Made by a program: the position numbers and the translations under genes. The notes beneath the pieces are model-generated. The model saw only the letters and a list, made by a program, of their open reading frames with translations, was not told the origin of the DNA and searched no databases. Positions 25,801 through 40,421 of a stretch of 64,000 bases of DNA are shown here, piece after piece (the stretch's first letter is position 1; each line of letters starts with the position of its first letter). This DNA comes from Petrosia ficiformis (lineage: Eukaryota > Porifera > Demospongiae > Haplosclerida > Petrosiidae), in contig OX345636.1 of NCBI GenBank assembly GCA_947044365.1, forward strand, positions 6,282,001-6,346,000. The letters run 5' to 3'.

Positions 25801-28800
25801 CAGGAGTAGATAGAACACAAGTCAATATCAAGTATAATAGATAATGAGTATGTGTTTAATTAATCACATGATGTATATAACAATTATGTGTAAGAAACAA
25901 AATGGTTTGTGTAATTTGTGTTGATACAATTTATATTACATAAAGTGTGTGTATTAAATATAAAACAATGAATCATGTCAAATATGTAAATATCAACTTG
26001 TAAATTTCATGTTCTTCTCTTATAATTATAATTATCACTAATTACAATCCAATTATCTGTACATCACTAATTATAATATTATAAATCTCTTCCTGATGTT
26101 ACATGTAATCATAATATTGTCCTGATTCATGTACTCCTGTTTCATATAATCACATTTCATCTACTAATTAATTTCCATTTATAAATTATATATGAGTCTG
26201 GTTGAGTTATTATGTGTACAAGACAGTATCTAGAGAGATGTATCTGTATCCCAGCTGATACACAAGGTTTAGAGAGAGAGGATTAAAGTTTGTGATATTA
26301 TTATGATTATAATTATATTAAAATTAATGATAATACATGAATTACAAGTAGATGAAATGTGAGTAGACAAAACAGGAGTAGATGAACCTGTTCTAAATAG
26401 TAATCATGAGAGGTGACATTATTATTATAATATCAGTTACATAACATAATAATAATTGATATAGATAACAGGTGATAATGATTACTGATCCAATTATCAA
26501 TACTTCACTAATTCAATATTATTATCAAACATGTGATGTACTAGTTATGTAATTTTAATAATGTGTGTAATAATATCATGTTACTACAAAGGGTCTATAT
26601 GTATACATGTATGTAATGTTATATAATATACAATATGTTTTATTACCTGTATGTATGATAACTTTAGACACTCTGAAACAAAGTGTGTCGTTATGAAGGT
26701 ATTCTGTGTTGCTATTAGCATTGTGGAGTAGACTAGAGTTTGGGATGAACTGTTCTTCAGTCTGTGTATTTTGTGCTCTCTCACCATCCATTACTCTTGT
26801 ACGATCTTCCATTGGTAGATTATAATGGTCAATGATCGTCTCCACATGTCCCTTATCCTCCCTCCAGTTTAGCAATTGAATAGTAATCTCACTATTCAAT
26901 GGCCAGTTCAAAGTCTCATCATACTCCCCCTTCATGAGACATACACTTACACTTAGGTGTGTATCTTTACCAGAACCCCATCCATTAGCAGTAATACATA
27001 GTTGTAATTTATATCCATTTGTTGTAGAGTAAAAAGGTACACTAAGCCACTGGTCACCAACTCTCTTGTGTTCATTGTAGTTGTACATTGTAATTACACA
27101 TGGAGGGAGGAGGTGTGGGGACTGAGTCTCAGGAGGGATATACCAGGTTGGTATATCAGTACCTATGATAATAAATATAATAGTTAATACATAAAATTAA
27201 TTTACATAATTATAATATCTTCATGAGGTATAGTAACTATACTATTATTAGTAATGTGTAAATATATTTGAATAGTATATCATGAAAAGAAGTGGTCACA
27301 ATATAACTGATCAGGAATGTATAATTATAATATGTGAGTGTTGTATATAATAGATATGTTTAATATACTATACTTTTATGTATAGTTTAATAACTAGCAT
27401 AACAATAATTATTAATATACTAGTTAATTACAATTATAGTATGTGGATATTGTATGTAATTGTTATATCATACATGTACCTCTGATCTCCACATGTAATA
27501 TATTGTTATTGATGGTATGGTGTCATCACAGTATCAATATATTACATGTGTACATGTGTACGTATGCTATATCTGTTTTGTACATGTAGCATGGAAATGA
27601 AGTGGAAATGTTATTCCTTTCCTGAAGTTTTGTAATGGTTTATGGATTCATTCCTTATTTTGTAAAGAATAGACCTGTTAATTGTAGAATGTCATCATTC
27701 TGTCAACATTTATCATGTGTCACTCACTACAAGTGCTTATGAAACATGATATTTTGTGTCCCTTTGATAATGGGTGTATAACTGGGATTTAAAATGTTTT
27801 GTTATTAATATCAGGTGTTATTAATTGTTTCACATACATCATGTATTTGTGCTTTAGTGTTCAATTACATGTACACAGTGTAACATGTATAATCAGGTTC
27901 ATGTTTCATGTATATATCCTGACAGGGGTAGGGTTTATATCATACTATTGTAGTATAGTATCATAATAACATCTAATATTATTTCATGTGTTTATTTACA
28001 TGAAGTACAAGTCTATAATTGTTATTATGACATATATCATAATTTGGAATTAATTCACAAGAAAAGTAAAAAGTTCAACAGTTGAAGTGTGTATACAAAT
28101 TTAACAATTATTATACAATGTACTCAATTTTCTATTCACTGCACATGTAGCAAGTTTCCATAGGAACCGTATACATGTATTTCTAATAGAGTGTCATCTC
28201 ATGTGTATAGGTACATGTATGTCATCTATATTGTCAGATAGATTTATGATAGCATAAACAAAAGATAATACATTGTTATCATAAATACATGTTTACTATG
28301 GAAACATGTTACTTGTATTTACATTTTAGTAGCTAATCACATGTACATATTTACCAATAAAGCTACTACATCTGTGTTTTATACAACATTATATGTGCTG
28401 TTGAATATGCCCCTTCTAATGAAACCCTATTGTACATGTACATGTACATGTATTATTATCTTAACAGGTCCTATTGACTCCTGGGCTATTGAATACCCCC
28501 CTTCTAATGAAACCCTATTGTACATGTACATGTATTAATATCTTAACAGGTCCTATTGACTCTTGTTATATTGAATACCCCCTTCTAAATGAAACTCTGC
28601 TACATGTACATTGTATACATGTATGTACGTGTACATGTATTATCTTACTTTACCAACAGGTCCTATTGACTCCTGTGCTATTGAATACGCCCCTTCTAAT
28701 GAAACCCTATTGTACATGTACATGTATTATTATCTTAACAGGTCCTATTGACTCTTGTGCTATTGAATACCCCATTCTAAATGAAACTCTGCTACATGTA

Positions 28801-31800
28801 CATTGTATATGTACATGTACATGTATTATCTTACTTTACCAACAGGTCCTATTGACTCCTGTGCTATTGAATACGCCCCTTCTAATGAAACCCTATTATA
28901 CATGTACATGTATTATTATCTTAACAGGTCCTATTGACTCCTGTGCTATTGAATACACCCCTTCTAATGAAACCCTATTGTACATGTACATGTATTATTA
29001 TCTTAACAGGTCCTATTGACTCTTGTGCTATTGAATACCCCGTTCTAAATGAAACTCTGCTACATGTACATTGTATATGTACATGTACATGTATTATCTT
29101 ACTTTACCAACAGGTCCTATTGACTCCTGTGCTATTGATTTGGCGAGAATTATGACCAGTAAGAAGTTGCGTCATTCCTGTGGGCTAGGTCAATTAATGG
29201 GTGTGGTGGTAAAAGAACGCGCATTCGAGACCAGCAGAAAGAAAGCTCCCTTAGCTAAGTAGCTTACGTAGAAACTGGAACTACTAGCTAGCTATTCTGT
29301 CTGAAATATACCCCCACAAGGTCCTTTGAAAGGTCAGGAGAGTAGATAATCAAAATAATAACTATAATACGCTGTTATCTTTCATGCTTGATAAAGTCAG
29401 CCATGATTACTGAATGCTGGACACCACAAAGCAGTCATAGGGATACTTTTATAAATTTGTAAAGCAATCATAGGGATGTTTTTTTTCTCTATAATTATAC
29501 ACTTGTTATAATAATGTTATATATAGTATGTGGTGTTGGTTATAATAGATATGTACAATACTACATGGTATAATAATTATTATAATAATGTTATATAGTA
29601 TGTGGTGTTGTTTGTAATACTTACGACAAAAAAGGATCAGGAAAGCCATAGGAAATTTGCAGAAACCGGATTGCACTCAAATATAGCCGAATAGATTGGT
29701 AAGATAGGGAACTACACGCCAAGTATGCCACAAACCGACATAGGGTCCCTTCCTGCAAGGGAATGGGTTGGAGGTTGAACTGAGTGCAGAAATTTAGGTA
29801 GCGGCGTTGACCTGACCTATATGCCGTGATGGTGGCTGAGGAGATGCCTCGAGCACAGAACACTGAAATAGCCCTATCCAGGCCCGAGAGCCCTAATTGG
29901 GTGTCTGTTTCACCAACAGGTCCACCAGTGACTGTGGGATCCTGGTCTGTGGGGTCTGTTGGAGAAGAGAGGACAAATGAGGTAAGTTATTGCAGGAAAT
30001 TGCGTCTGCTGCAGTATTGAGAACGCCCGGTACATGTTCCGCCGAGTGCTGAAAGTTAAAATGGGCCAAGTAAAAAAAAGAAGCACCTCATGAGGTGCAG
30101 TACTGATGGGTCCCTGCCAGAGCGCCTTCTCAAGATGTCTACCACTGCCATATTGTCTGAATGAAAACGGACGTGCAAGCCCCGCCAAGTGTGGCCCCAC
30201 AGAGCAGCTGACAGCACCACTGGCACCAGCTCCTTGACAGAAATGTCGATTGTGCTCCACTCTGGGGGCCACTGCAGTTGGAACCACCCCATCCCCTGGA
30301 CCAGGGCCCCACAACCCCATGATCCAGATGCGTCTGAATATACATGGACTGAAGGAGATGGCAGTGGGAGCAGTGATGTGCCATTCCAATCCTGTAGGAA
30401 GCACCTCCACCACTGTAGGTCGGCTCTGGCCGAAGCAACTTCAGACAGCTAAGAATAACTCTACATGGTATTATTATCAAAATTTATATAATTATTAATA
30501 ATTATTCATTTCAGTATATTCATATGTAGTAATATGTTGTATAAGTTATATCAAGTAGTTTGAGACAGACATAGGGTGAAGCACTTTAGAAAGTGCTCAA
30601 GCATAATCTGAATTATACAGTAAAGTGCTTGAAGCTGTGAACTGCTCATGTAGTTGAACAGGTGGGAGTGCTTTGAGCACAAGGTGAAGCACCCTGAAAT
30701 TGCTTCAAGCATAATTTTAAGCACATTTCTAATTAAACAGCGACCAAAAAGAAATTTCTGATTAAACAACGAAACAAAAAATTTTTTTTAGTGAATTACA
30801 TTTTATAAACATTGTATTTTGAAAAGTCCTATTTTTAATTTGGCATCATTCGGTCCAAAATACCTTCCAGCTATGCTAAAAAGTCATGATAATTACACAT
30901 TTTATAAAAATGTTCGTATAACAGTATGCTTACGACATTGAAAATAAACGGGTATTCAGAAATAAACGGTATTCGTAAATAATAACGTACGCATATACGA
31001 AAATTTATACATACGAAAAATAAAAATTCGAAATATTTTAGAGAGGAAATATTCCCAATTTACGGTATCAGCCTGATATATGTATATAATTATATTTAAA
31101 AGTAATTTATAAAACAGTTTTGAATCATTTCTACTTAACAAGCACTTAATTGTACTTCATAAGCACTTTTAATAAAAAGTGCTTAAGCATAAGCACAAGC
31201 ATTTTACCAGAATGATGATCAATGGTTGCACATCATTCAAATTTAAATTCAAGTACATGTTGTAATGTCATCAAAATATCATATGATTAGATGTGTACAT
31301 GTACTGTACATATGTTGAGGTTCATCACTAATGACTATATACATGTACTATTCTTTATTGGGACTCAGGCTTGTCTCAATGAGAGATATATGTATATGTA
31401 TGTGTAATAGTATAATGATAATGATATACCATATAAAGAATTGATATCTCATACAATTATGAACAAGGAAAGGTGTGTCTTAATAACTATAAATCTCATC
31501 AAACATTGTTTTGTTTATAATTACATACACATAATGTATATTACATGTATGCATAGATAATAAAGTGAAGGGATTGGAAACGGGCCTTCGCAGGTGAAAT
31601 ATGCTACTTGGGGCTGTATTATATCTATTATATATGTACATGTATGGTTGGTTTAATTTTACTGGACCATGTAGTTTTGGGCCAATATATAATTATATTT
31701 TAAATAATGTTTACAAAGTGTTTTCTGAGCTTGCATGATATTGTAAACTTTATTTTGATTCCAATAGCATCTCAGAAGACAAGAAAGTTCTTCGCAATGA

Positions 31801-34800
31801 CTCCTTCATCAGCAATTCTCTTCAAAACTTCCTCCAAGCTCTCTAGGTACTGAGTAAGGGTAGATCCAGACACCAAAATATCATCAATGTAACAATGTGT
31901 CCTATTTTGATTATAATCTGAGCTGGCTTGAAATGGGATTCCCTGATCAATGAACTGTGAGAAACACTAGCATAGTAAGTGCAGATTTTTAACTAATAAT
32001 GTAGAGTACTTAGGCTATGTAATAGATGAGAAGGGATTGCATTCCTAAGACAAAAAGCTTGAAGCTATTCGTAATGCCCCAGTACCCTAGAATGTGCAAC
32101 AGATGAGATTCCTGCTAGGGCTTGTCTACTACAATCAGGGCTGCATTTAGGGGGGGGGGGGGGCATTCACCTTCCCTAGGGGAGCTCCTGCCCCCCCTAG
32201 ACTTTCATGAGTGTGACGTAAAAGTAAATACCACATGCATAGTCAGCACACAGTTCAGCATTTCCATAATTTTCACCATTCAACACTTAGACCAGCTATA
32301 CAGATACATGAAAGCAATCAAAATCATTAATGATTACTGATTTTGATCTCTTTCATGTTATATCTGTATAGTCTAAGTCTTAAATGGTGCAATGCTGAAC
32401 TGTGTGCTGACATTGCTGTAGTTTTCGTCATACAGAATGACTCTAGAGTAGATAATCAGGAAATACATGGCTAGAAATTTCAACTGTTACAGAAAAATAC
32501 ACAAGTGTTTCCCAAAATGTCACACAAAGTCCCTTAGTTTGCCAACATGTGCTTACGGCACATGGTAACATCGTTGCCCCCCCTACGTTCTCAAAAGTCT
32601 CATATTGCCCCCCTAGCTTCATTTTCTGTATGCAGCACTGACAATGGTAAATGTTTTCCCTAATCTGGCTTCAGTCCTATATCTATCTATTAACTCTTAC
32701 AGCACTGAGCTTGTTTTACAAATTACTTCCCATTTCCAACACTGGTGACTCTATTGCATATATTTTGGCCACCGTTCACTTTCTCTATCCCAAACATGGC
32801 TCCTTTTCCAACGTGGAGCACTACTTCTACCAACTTGCTTACCGGTACTCGAAAGTCCCCAAGCGCTTTGTAGGATTAAATCAAATGCAGTGCTCTCCCT
32901 CTTTTGACTGGAACTGGGGCAAGCAAAATGACCCCACTGCATGTTGGTATCAGCTACACCTACGATTTCAGGTTTTACAGCAAGGGAAATGCCTCAGGTA
33001 CCCAACAGAGCATGTGGGCGGGGTCACTGAAACCACAATTTGCCTTCGAACCCCTTCAAAACAGGGGGACACCCCACTTTAAAATTCCCCCCGTACTCGT
33101 TATTTAGACCAAAGGGCGGCTGAAAAAGCAGCAATTTTTTAAGCCATTTTCATGGTCTTGTGCCTCACATCGATTATAAGGATTTGGAGGGCTTCATAAT
33201 GCTAGGAACACACTCCGAACCATGTAGGGGTGAAACGTCACATATGTGACATCAGTGTTCTAAGGGTTAAGACTAGATAGTAAGTAGAAGTAGACATCTG
33301 CTTGTGACCAAGCTATAAACACAGTCAAAACAAAATTGGTATCTAATCGATTACTCATATATTATGACAGTGACCTTCCATTACTATTAGCTACTGCTGT
33401 TTCAGCTGATGTGCAGTGATTTCTCATGTATTTCCCAATGGTCTTTGTAAATATTAATTAATATAATTATATTGTAAATAATTATGATTATATATTGGCC
33501 CAAATAGTGGTCTGGTGAAAACAATACCACCAGGAATAGTTGATATGTCCACACTATGTTTGTGAACTCATCAAATGTAATTTTTATCAAATGTTTACTA
33601 TTTAGATGTTTTGTATAGTAAGCTCTATTTGGTTGTATTCAAGTAGATAAGCCTCATATACATGTACATGCTTCATGTAATAATTAGAGTATATATGGTA
33701 TTATATTACATCAGGAGCACATGATGGAAAAAGTAAGAGAGAAGGAGCGTGAAACTCCCACGCTTGAATACTGTTAATTAGGTATTTCTGTTGCATTCCC
33801 ACGCTAGCAGATATACTATTTTTAGACACCATGTGATACAGCATGGCTTCAAGAAGAATAGATTCGTCGTTATTAAACATCGAAAAAACTTGCTACAAGA
33901 TCTAGAAAGAGCTTCCCACAAGGATGTAGCAACAGAAGCAATCGATGGACTGCTTAATGGAGTTCAATTACAATTCAGTCAATCGCAAAAGGATTTTGTT
34001 GAAAATATTACTAGCAATTTGACCTGCAAACAATTATTGGAAAAGTGTTGATGCTTCTAGTGAAGGTACATCTTTCTCAAATTAAACTCAATCTCCGCAG
34101 TAATAGAAGTAGCTTCTAACAATCTATACTTCTCAGAACATTTAATAAAAGATTGAAGCTCATCCAACAAAGCTTTGGACTCGCCTCTGGTTAAAATAAT
34201 TTTTTTACGTGTTTCTCTCACTGGAGTAACTTGTTTAGTCGTCTCTTGTTCTAAAAGGTTTTGAGCAGCTAGTCTAGGAGATTCTCTAGGAGTAACAACA
34301 GGCGGTATTGACACTCCTTTGGTCTTCTTTATTGACGCCATAACAGTTTCATGTGGTGTCTAAAAATAGTATATCCGCTAGTGTGGGAATGCAACAAAAA
34401 TATCTAATTAACGGCATTCAATGCGTGGGAGTTTCACGCTCCTCTCTTACTTTTTTCCATCATGCGCTCCTTATTACATGTACAATACTATAATAGAACC
34501 CTACCCCTGTCTAGAATACATACTAGATAGTGTAATACCATATATACTCTAATTATTTCATGCAGGCTTACATGAAGCTTTTAAACATAATCATTGTGTT
34601 TGTTTCAAAACACAATCACATTATAATTCATGAACAAAATTTTAATATCATAACATTATTATGTACATTAATCCAGTGTTTTAAAATAGTGGTGCTGGCA
34701 TAGAAATCAAAGAATATTTGTGATTTAATTACATTCCTTTGATCATGTCAAAGGGAAATGGCATTACATAGAGTGGTGCAGCACCTCTCTTCAACTCTTT

Positions 34801-37800
34801 TGCTAGAACCTTGCATTAATCTTCTCAATAGGAGAGATGTATATCTGAACTAACAATTTGAGTTTACATAATACAGAGTGAAACGTCATTTCTAAATGAG
34901 GCTTTTAATTTGTGCTCTGAAGTGCCACATTAAGATTGATGGTTATGTATCACATGACATGTCACATGATTGTCTATAATTTTCATTATGCTAGTAATAA
35001 TTATAATTATAATTCATAAAGCGGTGATATTGTACATGTAAGTTAATGATACGCATGTACATGTATATGTAGTAGACATGACGCATGTATAATATCTTCA
35101 GACAGCTAACAACAACTCTACATGGTATTATTATCAAAATTTATATAATTATTAATAATTATTCATTTCAGTATATTCATATGTAGTAATATGTTGTATA
35201 AGTTATATCAAGTAGTTTGAGACAGACATAGGGCGAAGCACTTTAGAAAGTGCTTGAGCATAATCTGAAGTATACAGTAAAGTGCTTGAAGCTGTAAACT
35301 GCTCATATAGTTGAACAGGCGGAAGTGCTTTGAGCACAAACTGAAGCACCCTGAAAGTGGTTCAAGCATAATTTTAAGCACATTTCTAATTAAACAGTGC
35401 CAAAAAAGCAATTTTTAGTGAATTAGATTATTGTTACATTTTATAAACATTGTTTTTTGAAAAGTACTGTCTTTAATTTGTCATCATTCAGTCCAAAACA
35501 CCTTCCAGCTATGCTATAAAGTCATGATAATTACACATTTTAAAACTATCAGCCTGGTACATGTATATATTTAAAAGTAATTTATAAACTGTTTTGAATC
35601 ATTTCTACTTAACAAGCACTTAATTGTACTTCATAAGCACTTTTAATAAAACGTGCTTAAGCATAAGCACAAGCACTTTACCAGAAAGATGATCAAGAGC
35701 ACTTTCAAGCACTCCAAAAAATGTGCTTATAGCAGTTTTAAGTACAAGCACATTTGTGCTCACTCCATATTTGGTTTGAGATACATGTAGTCTTGTCTCC
35801 ACTACCCACACTATTAACAGATATCTGGTGACTTTAATTGAATTTCTTGTTTGAGTAAGGGTCTGATGAACTGTGTAATGTTTTTTGTCTGCTATATAAA
35901 CTGTAATCTTCATTTCAGTACAATAATAATTGATAAATCACAAATACTTTGGGCTGACCTAGTATTAGCTTTCATGCTATTTTGTACTAGTCCCTTGCTT
36001 TGCATAAATGATTTGTTAATTGTAATGGAGAAGCTCCACCTAAACTACATGTAGTCACACCACTTGAGATATATCTAGTGATCTTCTATCAATTTATTGG
36101 TTATGTTGACTCAGTATACAGGGAATCATGCACATCATTCAAATTTAAATTCAAGTACATGTACATGTGTATGTTGTAATGTCATCAAAATATTATATGA
36201 CTAGATGTGTACATGTACTGTACATATGTTGAGGTTCATCACTAATGACTATATACATGTACTATTCTTTATTGTGACTCAGGCTTGTCTCAATTAGAGA
36301 TATATGTACATGTATGTGTAATAGTATAATTACCATATAAGGAAATGATAATTATGAACAAGGAAAGGTGTGTCTTAATTCTTAATAACTATAAATCTCA
36401 TCAAACATTGTTTTGTTTATAATTACATACACATAATGTATATTACATGTATGCATAGATAATAAAGTAAAGGGATTGGAAATGGGCGTTCGCGGGTGAA
36501 ATATGCTACTTGGGGGCCGTATTATAATTATCACATAATTAGAAAATTATTTTGAAATCTTTATTGAAAATGGTGAATCGATGGATAAAGTATAGGAAAT
36601 CCAGTAAATAAAGGTAAGTTAGTAGCTAATGTTTTAATGCTGTAAATTTAAATTGTGGTTTGTCTCATGACCCAATCATTCTGTTATTATGTAATGGATC
36701 TAAATTACCATTTAGGCTATTCCTGTGAAAATTACAGGTACAGCCGATCTAGGTACCATTTGAGCAGATTTCGATGAGTAGAGAGATTATTATTTATACT
36801 GGAAGTTCCAAACTTGGTTCGTCTCATGACCCATGTACATGTATATATAGTACTATAACATGTTTTGACTATTAGTAGTTTATTAGTTGTCGAGTGATAG
36901 GTACAGTGAAAACATTTGTTGACAACTGCAGGGTAAATAAAACAGGAGTCTATAAAGTTTATAGTACGACTTTTCAGTAAATTGGACGAGAGAAGCTGTG
37001 CGCACCTTCAAATACTGGCAATTCTTTGCTTACCCTCTAACTGTGTGCAGAAATAGTCTTTTTAGTGTAAGCTTCTTCTTTCTTTTCACCGTGTTTACAT
37101 AGGCTTGCTGAGGCCTGCAACGTGCGAAATAACAAGTACATGTAGCCCGGTTTCTATGGGTTTCCAATCCCTTTACTTTATTACCTATGATGTATGTACA
37201 CATATGTTAACCACACCCCTTAAGAATAATAATATTCATGAAATAAAACGTTTGCACAATATTTTCAGTGTCTCTGTTCATAGTGATACACTGATACACA
37301 GTATATACTGTTGATACTAATAATCAATACTCAGTAATGAACACTCTCTTCTTGTATGTTATATAACTTATTTTGTGTGTTTCCATGTACATGTACAATA
37401 TAAAAGTATCAAATCAGACTGTTTATTTACCTTTAAAACTCTTTTGTGTTTGAATGTCCTGATATCAATACTAATATCATATATACTGGTTGCATGGTTA
37501 GTACTGTTACTTATTAATCACATGTTTTTAATTAAGTACATACTACATCCTTTATCAGGATTTATTCCACACATACATGTTAAAAACATGTGTATAATAT
37601 TATAATAACATCTTTTATGATAGTGACAACATGTTTATCATGAGGATTACTTCCCTCTCACTCTATAACTAGTTTTTTCCTCAAATAATTGGATATCAAA
37701 ATCTATCTTCAGCTTATATCAATCCACATTTACCATTTTCTCATAGCATGTTAACCAATGAGCACCAATACACCTCCACCAACATATCTGATAGCTGTAT

Positions 37801-40352
37801 GGCTATGTGATAAACAGTCTTATAGATTATGATAATTTGATCTAACTTAAACACTCGCATTTCATAATATTTGATATCCAGGGAAATGGATACCACATTT
37901 AGTGGGCTTCCTATATGTACAATGTATATAGAAAATGACAGAAATGTGAGACGATGAGAGAATTACTAGTCATTAGGAACAGTATGTTAGTCAGGGCATG
38001 ATCACTGAACCATAGTGTGTATATAGATTCACTGAATCATTTGGACCTAGGAAGAGTAGGGCTGGCATTTCAACATGATTAATGATTTCCTTTTATATAC
38101 TTCTTCACTCATCCAGTGTCATTGTGGTTAACTTCCTAATGATATTTAATATATGATATTCATGTGACACACCATGACTAATGTACTATCCATGATGACT
38201 AGTTAAGTATTTTGGGGTAAGTATTTGTTCTAAATCATAAGACTGGTTTTAACATCCAGTGACATCCAACTAATTTTATATTTTCTCACTCCACCTTAAT
38301 ACCACAAAAGAAGGAATACTAAAAATGGAATGGACGTAATTAATATACGTATTGTTATTCCTGTGTATACATACATGTACATATTCTATACTAAATGTAT
38401 TAATACATGATAAATAATAATATGTACCTGTAGGTATGGAAACATTTCCAATTAGGAAACATAGAGTATCACTGCTAATATATTCTGTGTTGTTACTATG
38501 ATTATAATATAGCTCACTGTGGGGGATAAAATTACTAAAACCGAATGCATCAGGTGCCCTCTCTCCTTCAATCACTTTGGAACGACTATCTAAATGAGCA
38601 TTATCATTGAATGATATAATCTTCTTCACATGTCCATTATCCTCTCTCCAATTAAGGAGATGAATCAAGATGTCTCCGGTAAAAGGCCATTTCAATTGGT
38701 TATCGTTTGTTCCTTTCATGAGGTATACATACACTGAAACATGTGTGCCTTTACCTTTACCATTCCCATTTGCAATAATAGCTAATTGCATCTTGTAGCC
38801 ATTATATGATGAATAAAATGGTGCACTATAATACCTAGCATTAAGTTTCTTGTAGTCAGTAAAATTTGTTACATTTACTATGAATGGTGGAATAGAAGGA
38901 GATGACTTTCTAATTAGAGCAGAATACCACATAGGAACTGTAGGGCCTGTGAAATATAATAATAATAATTATTAATCTATGTGTAGTATAATTTGATGTG
39001 TTATAATACTTGAACTACGTTATGTGATTATTTTGAAATTTAAAATCATGAATATAATTAACTGTACTTGTGTTATTAGATAAGTCTCATTTGAGTTAAA
39101 TAGTAATCATTAAAATATCAATTATATGTGACTATGAATAAGAAAATTAGTCTCTTGAGAAATAAAATTAATTTTGCTTTTAAAACACATAACTTAGAGG
39201 GCTACATGGTTCGGAGTGCATTCCTAGTATTACGAAGCACTCTAAAATTTTGTAATGTGTGTCAGGGATAAGCCCATGTAAATAGCTTAGAATGTTGAGG
39301 GATGTTTGGCCAACCTTTGCCCTAAGTACCAAGTACAGGAGGAATTTTAAAGTTGGGTGTCTCCCCGTTAATGGAGGCTAGGAGGGGATTCAGCCTCTCA
39401 CCACCCACGCAATTTGGAAGTACAGAGACCACACCTATGCAATTGGGTGGGTAGCTACATTTCCCTTGCTGTAAAATCTGAAATCGTGTGGGTGTAGCTG
39501 GTGCCAACATGCAGTGGGGTAATTTTGTTTGCCGAAATATATGCAGCAGAGACGCCAGTGTTTGGAAATGGGAAGAATTTTGAAAAACAATCTCAGTCCT
39601 CTAAGGGTTAAATGTTCACTATTCAGTCATTAATATCAAATGATATTTGATATTCACTTTGTGATTATAAATTAATTATCTTCATGTATAAAATAACTGA
39701 ATAATGAACATTTAAATATATTAAGTATTTGACAAATTATTATTTCCAAAGCGACTCATTTTCTCATCTACATACATGTAGTCATCATAATATAATTATG
39801 TGTTATAATAATATAATTATGAATTGATTAGTAACAGTATACTCCTCATTATATATACTATATATAAGATGATTGATATTTACATGTAATTAAGAGACAA
39901 ACTGAATGTATTGTAATCTCATCACATGTAAGATAATATAATTATACTAATACATGTCATTACTTCATATAAGGATAGTATAGTAGATATATTACATATT
40001 CAAAATATTATAATACATGTACTTATACAAACCACACAATACAATAATGTAATGCTTGAATGATAACATCCTGATATAACCCTATAACAATGTCCATACT
40101 ACTAATATACATGTACTTCTTATATGATATGAGACTATATAAATATAACATTATTTCATGACTTGTTATATGAAGCCTTATTAATTGTAATTATTAATAA
40201 GACCACTAGCCTCATACCATGGGATGATACAGGTATGTACATACACTACTGTATTATTTCATGACTTATTATATGAAGCCTTATTGCCAAGCACCTTAGT
40301 GCGAGGCAACTAATCCGGTAGTGTAGTGAAATCTCGACCTTAGTTTATATAT

Positions 40353-40421
<69 letters not shown>

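Larger units (their letters stand above)
33712..34471. mobile_element. 760-bp foldback element with 115-bp terminal inverted repeats
   Basis: The left arm from CAGGAGCACATGATGG and the right arm from AGGAGCGCATGATGG (inverted) pair over about 115 bp, to ATACTATTTTTAGACAC. The flanking 8-bp duplication TATTACAT (33704-33711, 34472-34479) suggests a hAT- or P-type integrase. The element itself sits inside an older inverted-repeat element (arms near 33670-33703 and 34535-34600). Each arm is followed inward by an ATG-GC start (33843 plus; 34341 minus). Confidence 0.75.

Noticed and set aside
28474..29019. 181-aa frame
   Set aside because: Produced by the alternating 82/104-bp repeat; no known domain.
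29826..30498. Plus-strand frames and an apparent exon ending GAG/GTAAGT near 29980
   Set aside because: They overlap the DIRS remnant, whose minus-strand translation matches RNase H and recombinase; the splice motifs are chance.
32651..33082. 143-aa frame
   Set aside because: It lies in a piggyBac-like non-autonomous element and is not kept in the two other copies.
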